DNA from: Azospirillum thiophilum
GTDB lineage: Bacteria > Pseudomonadota > Alphaproteobacteria > Azospirillales > Azospirillaceae
Reading direction: 5' to 3'
Length of the DNA stretch: 64,000 bases
Assembly (NCBI RefSeq): GCF_001305595.1
Contig: NZ_CP012402.1
Location: 765,001 to 829,000, forward strand
Both the position numbers and the translations under genes were made by a program. Of the stretch, positions 63,314 to 64,000 are shown one piece after another; position 1 is the stretch's first letter; every line of letters starts with the position of its first letter. The notes under the pieces were generated by a model, which was not told the DNA's origin, did no database searches, and saw only the letters and a program-made list of their open reading frames with translations.

Positions 63314-63764
63314 AATAGCGGATGACCAGCCGCCGAAGCTCGTCCTGCACCCCATCGTCGCCGAGTTCGACCAGCCGGTCATGCAATCCGGCGGCGATCA
63401 TGGTGAATCGGGTCAGGACCGCGGGGTCGAAATGATTGCCCGCTCCGGCATGCAGGATGTCCATTGCTGCTACGAAGGACATCGGCTCCTTGTAGGGGCG
63501 GCGGGAGGTCAGTGCGTCGAACACGTCGGCGACGGCGAAGATGCGGGCGGCGATCGGGATCGCCTCGCCCTTCAACCCGGCCGGATAGCCCGACCCGTCA
63601 AATTTCTCATGATGGCCGCCGACCACATCCGCTCCGTCGGCCAGCCACTCGGATGAACCGACGATATCGAGTCCATGAACGACATGGGTCTTCATCACTG
63701 CGAATTCCTCGGCATCGAGTTTTCCGGGCTTCAGCAGAATGCGGTCGGGAATGGCGATTTTGCG
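63300..63764 (-). pseudogene. HD-GYP c-di-GMP phosphodiesterase domain, 5' half removed
   Basis: The reading frame gives RKIAIPDRILLKPGKLDAEE, then MKTHVVHGLDIVGSSEW, GHHEKFDGSGYPAGLKGEAI (the HHE-GYP motif) and AVADVFDALTSRRPYKEP, which is the later two-thirds of an HD-GYP domain. The usual sequence just before, containing the HD pair (HDIGK), is missing: at 63762 the homology ends and a TAA stop at 63768-63770 follows. The break coincides with the beginning of the IS1595-like element, so the gene is very likely interrupted. The remaining piece (about 132 residues from a GTG at 63698) is not a functional enzyme. Confidence 0.75.
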
Positions 63765-64000
63765 GACTTATGTAGCATCCGCCACTATGACCGGCGGGTG
63801 AGCACAAATCATGAACTTGATGATTCACAACGGAGTCGTGGCCGGGTAGACTCGGGCAATCACCGTGTCGGAGATCGCCATGCCCCGTCGCACCAAAAGC
63901 CAGCACTTCCTTCTCAGCGCCGCGGCGCGCACGCTGTCGCTGGCGACCGTGCTGCGCCTGTCGGACACGGAAGCCGAGACGGTGTTCGCGGCGATCCGCT
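63765..64000. mobile_element. Left end of an IS1595-like insertion sequence, cut by window edge
   Basis: Homology to HD-GYP stops at about 63762 and a transposase with IS1595-type N-terminus starts at 63880. The terminal repeat should lie near 63765-63800, but its partner is beyond the window and cannot be checked, nor can the target duplication. Confidence 0.55.
63880..64000 (+). CDS. IS1595-family transposase, N-terminal part, cut by window edge
   Basis: Forty residues are visible, starting MPRRTKSQHFLLSAAARTLS and continuing LATVLRLSDTEAETVF. The pattern K-SQHFLLSAAARTLSLA-V-R(M/L)SD-EAE is that of IS1595-type transposases, whose zinc finger and DDE domain would follow outside the window. 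GGAG lies six bases before the ATG. Its orientation is away from the HD-GYP remnant. Confidence 0.7.
   Translation, partial: MPRRTKSQHFLLSAAARTLSLATVLRLSDTEAETVFAAIR

Overview
The window reads as chromosome or large-replicon DNA of a GC-rich alphaproteobacterium, most like Azospirillum or a close relative. The evidence is the strong GC bias in third codon positions, Tat and Sec exported redox proteins, a BetI-controlled choline transporter, soluble chemotaxis receptors, HD-GYP and GGDEF signalling genes, a form II cox (CO dehydrogenase-like) cluster, and Fur boxes of the TGCRAAT-N-ATTCGCA type. No rRNA, tRNA or CRISPR array was seen. About 90% of the sequence is coding. The genus is an inference from protein resemblance, not a database result.

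Layout. 1-3595 (minus): a biotin ECF transporter (bioM, bioN, bioY) in one operon with an acyl-CoA ligase and a thiolase that runs off the left edge. 3818-7792 (minus): a polar amino-acid ABC importer (ATPase, two permeases, binding protein) below a HutC-type GntR regulator. 8011-11598 (plus): pqiABC, a lipid-trafficking/envelope system. 11629-13160: an orphan 182-residue protein with a Fur-box-like site, and a LysR regulator divergent from 13298-15335, the glutathione-dependent formaldehyde detoxification pair adhC/fghA. 15360-21866 (minus): a Fur-box-preceded operon for exported proteins (imelysin, multicopper oxidase, di-heme oxidoreductase, second imelysin, DUF1513), probably periplasmic iron handling. 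22024-25852 (minus): a Cys/Met-metabolism PLP enzyme, an AbrB-type membrane protein and a soluble globin-like chemoreceptor.

26558-30347: choline ABC uptake (choVW, betI, choX) with a clear BetI box. 30598-36332 (plus): a three-gene signalling operon of sensor kinase, peptide-type binding protein and REC-PAS-GGDEF cyclase, without any permease. 36715-43908: a serine/threonine dehydratase-like enzyme, a YitT membrane protein, a dual-specificity-type phosphatase, a tandem pair of unrecognised Cys/His-rich paralogues, a 5'-nucleotidase and a class I amidotransferase.

43865-52678 (minus): a complete form II cox cluster (coxS, L, M, D, E, split XdhC/CoxF-CoxI, and a molybdopterin-binding/MocA fusion). 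53025-56509 (plus): a divergent TAXI-TRAP importer with its DUF1850 partner. 56622-58112: a NhaD-like antiporter. 58326-63313: an RND efflux pump with a divergent TetR regulator. The right edge holds an HD-GYP gene cut off by the left end of an IS1595-like element whose transposase runs off the window.

The best candidates for undescribed biology are the tandem paralogues at 39306-41389, the kinase/binding-protein/cyclase operon at 30598-36332, and the Fur-linked imelysin/multicopper oxidase operon.
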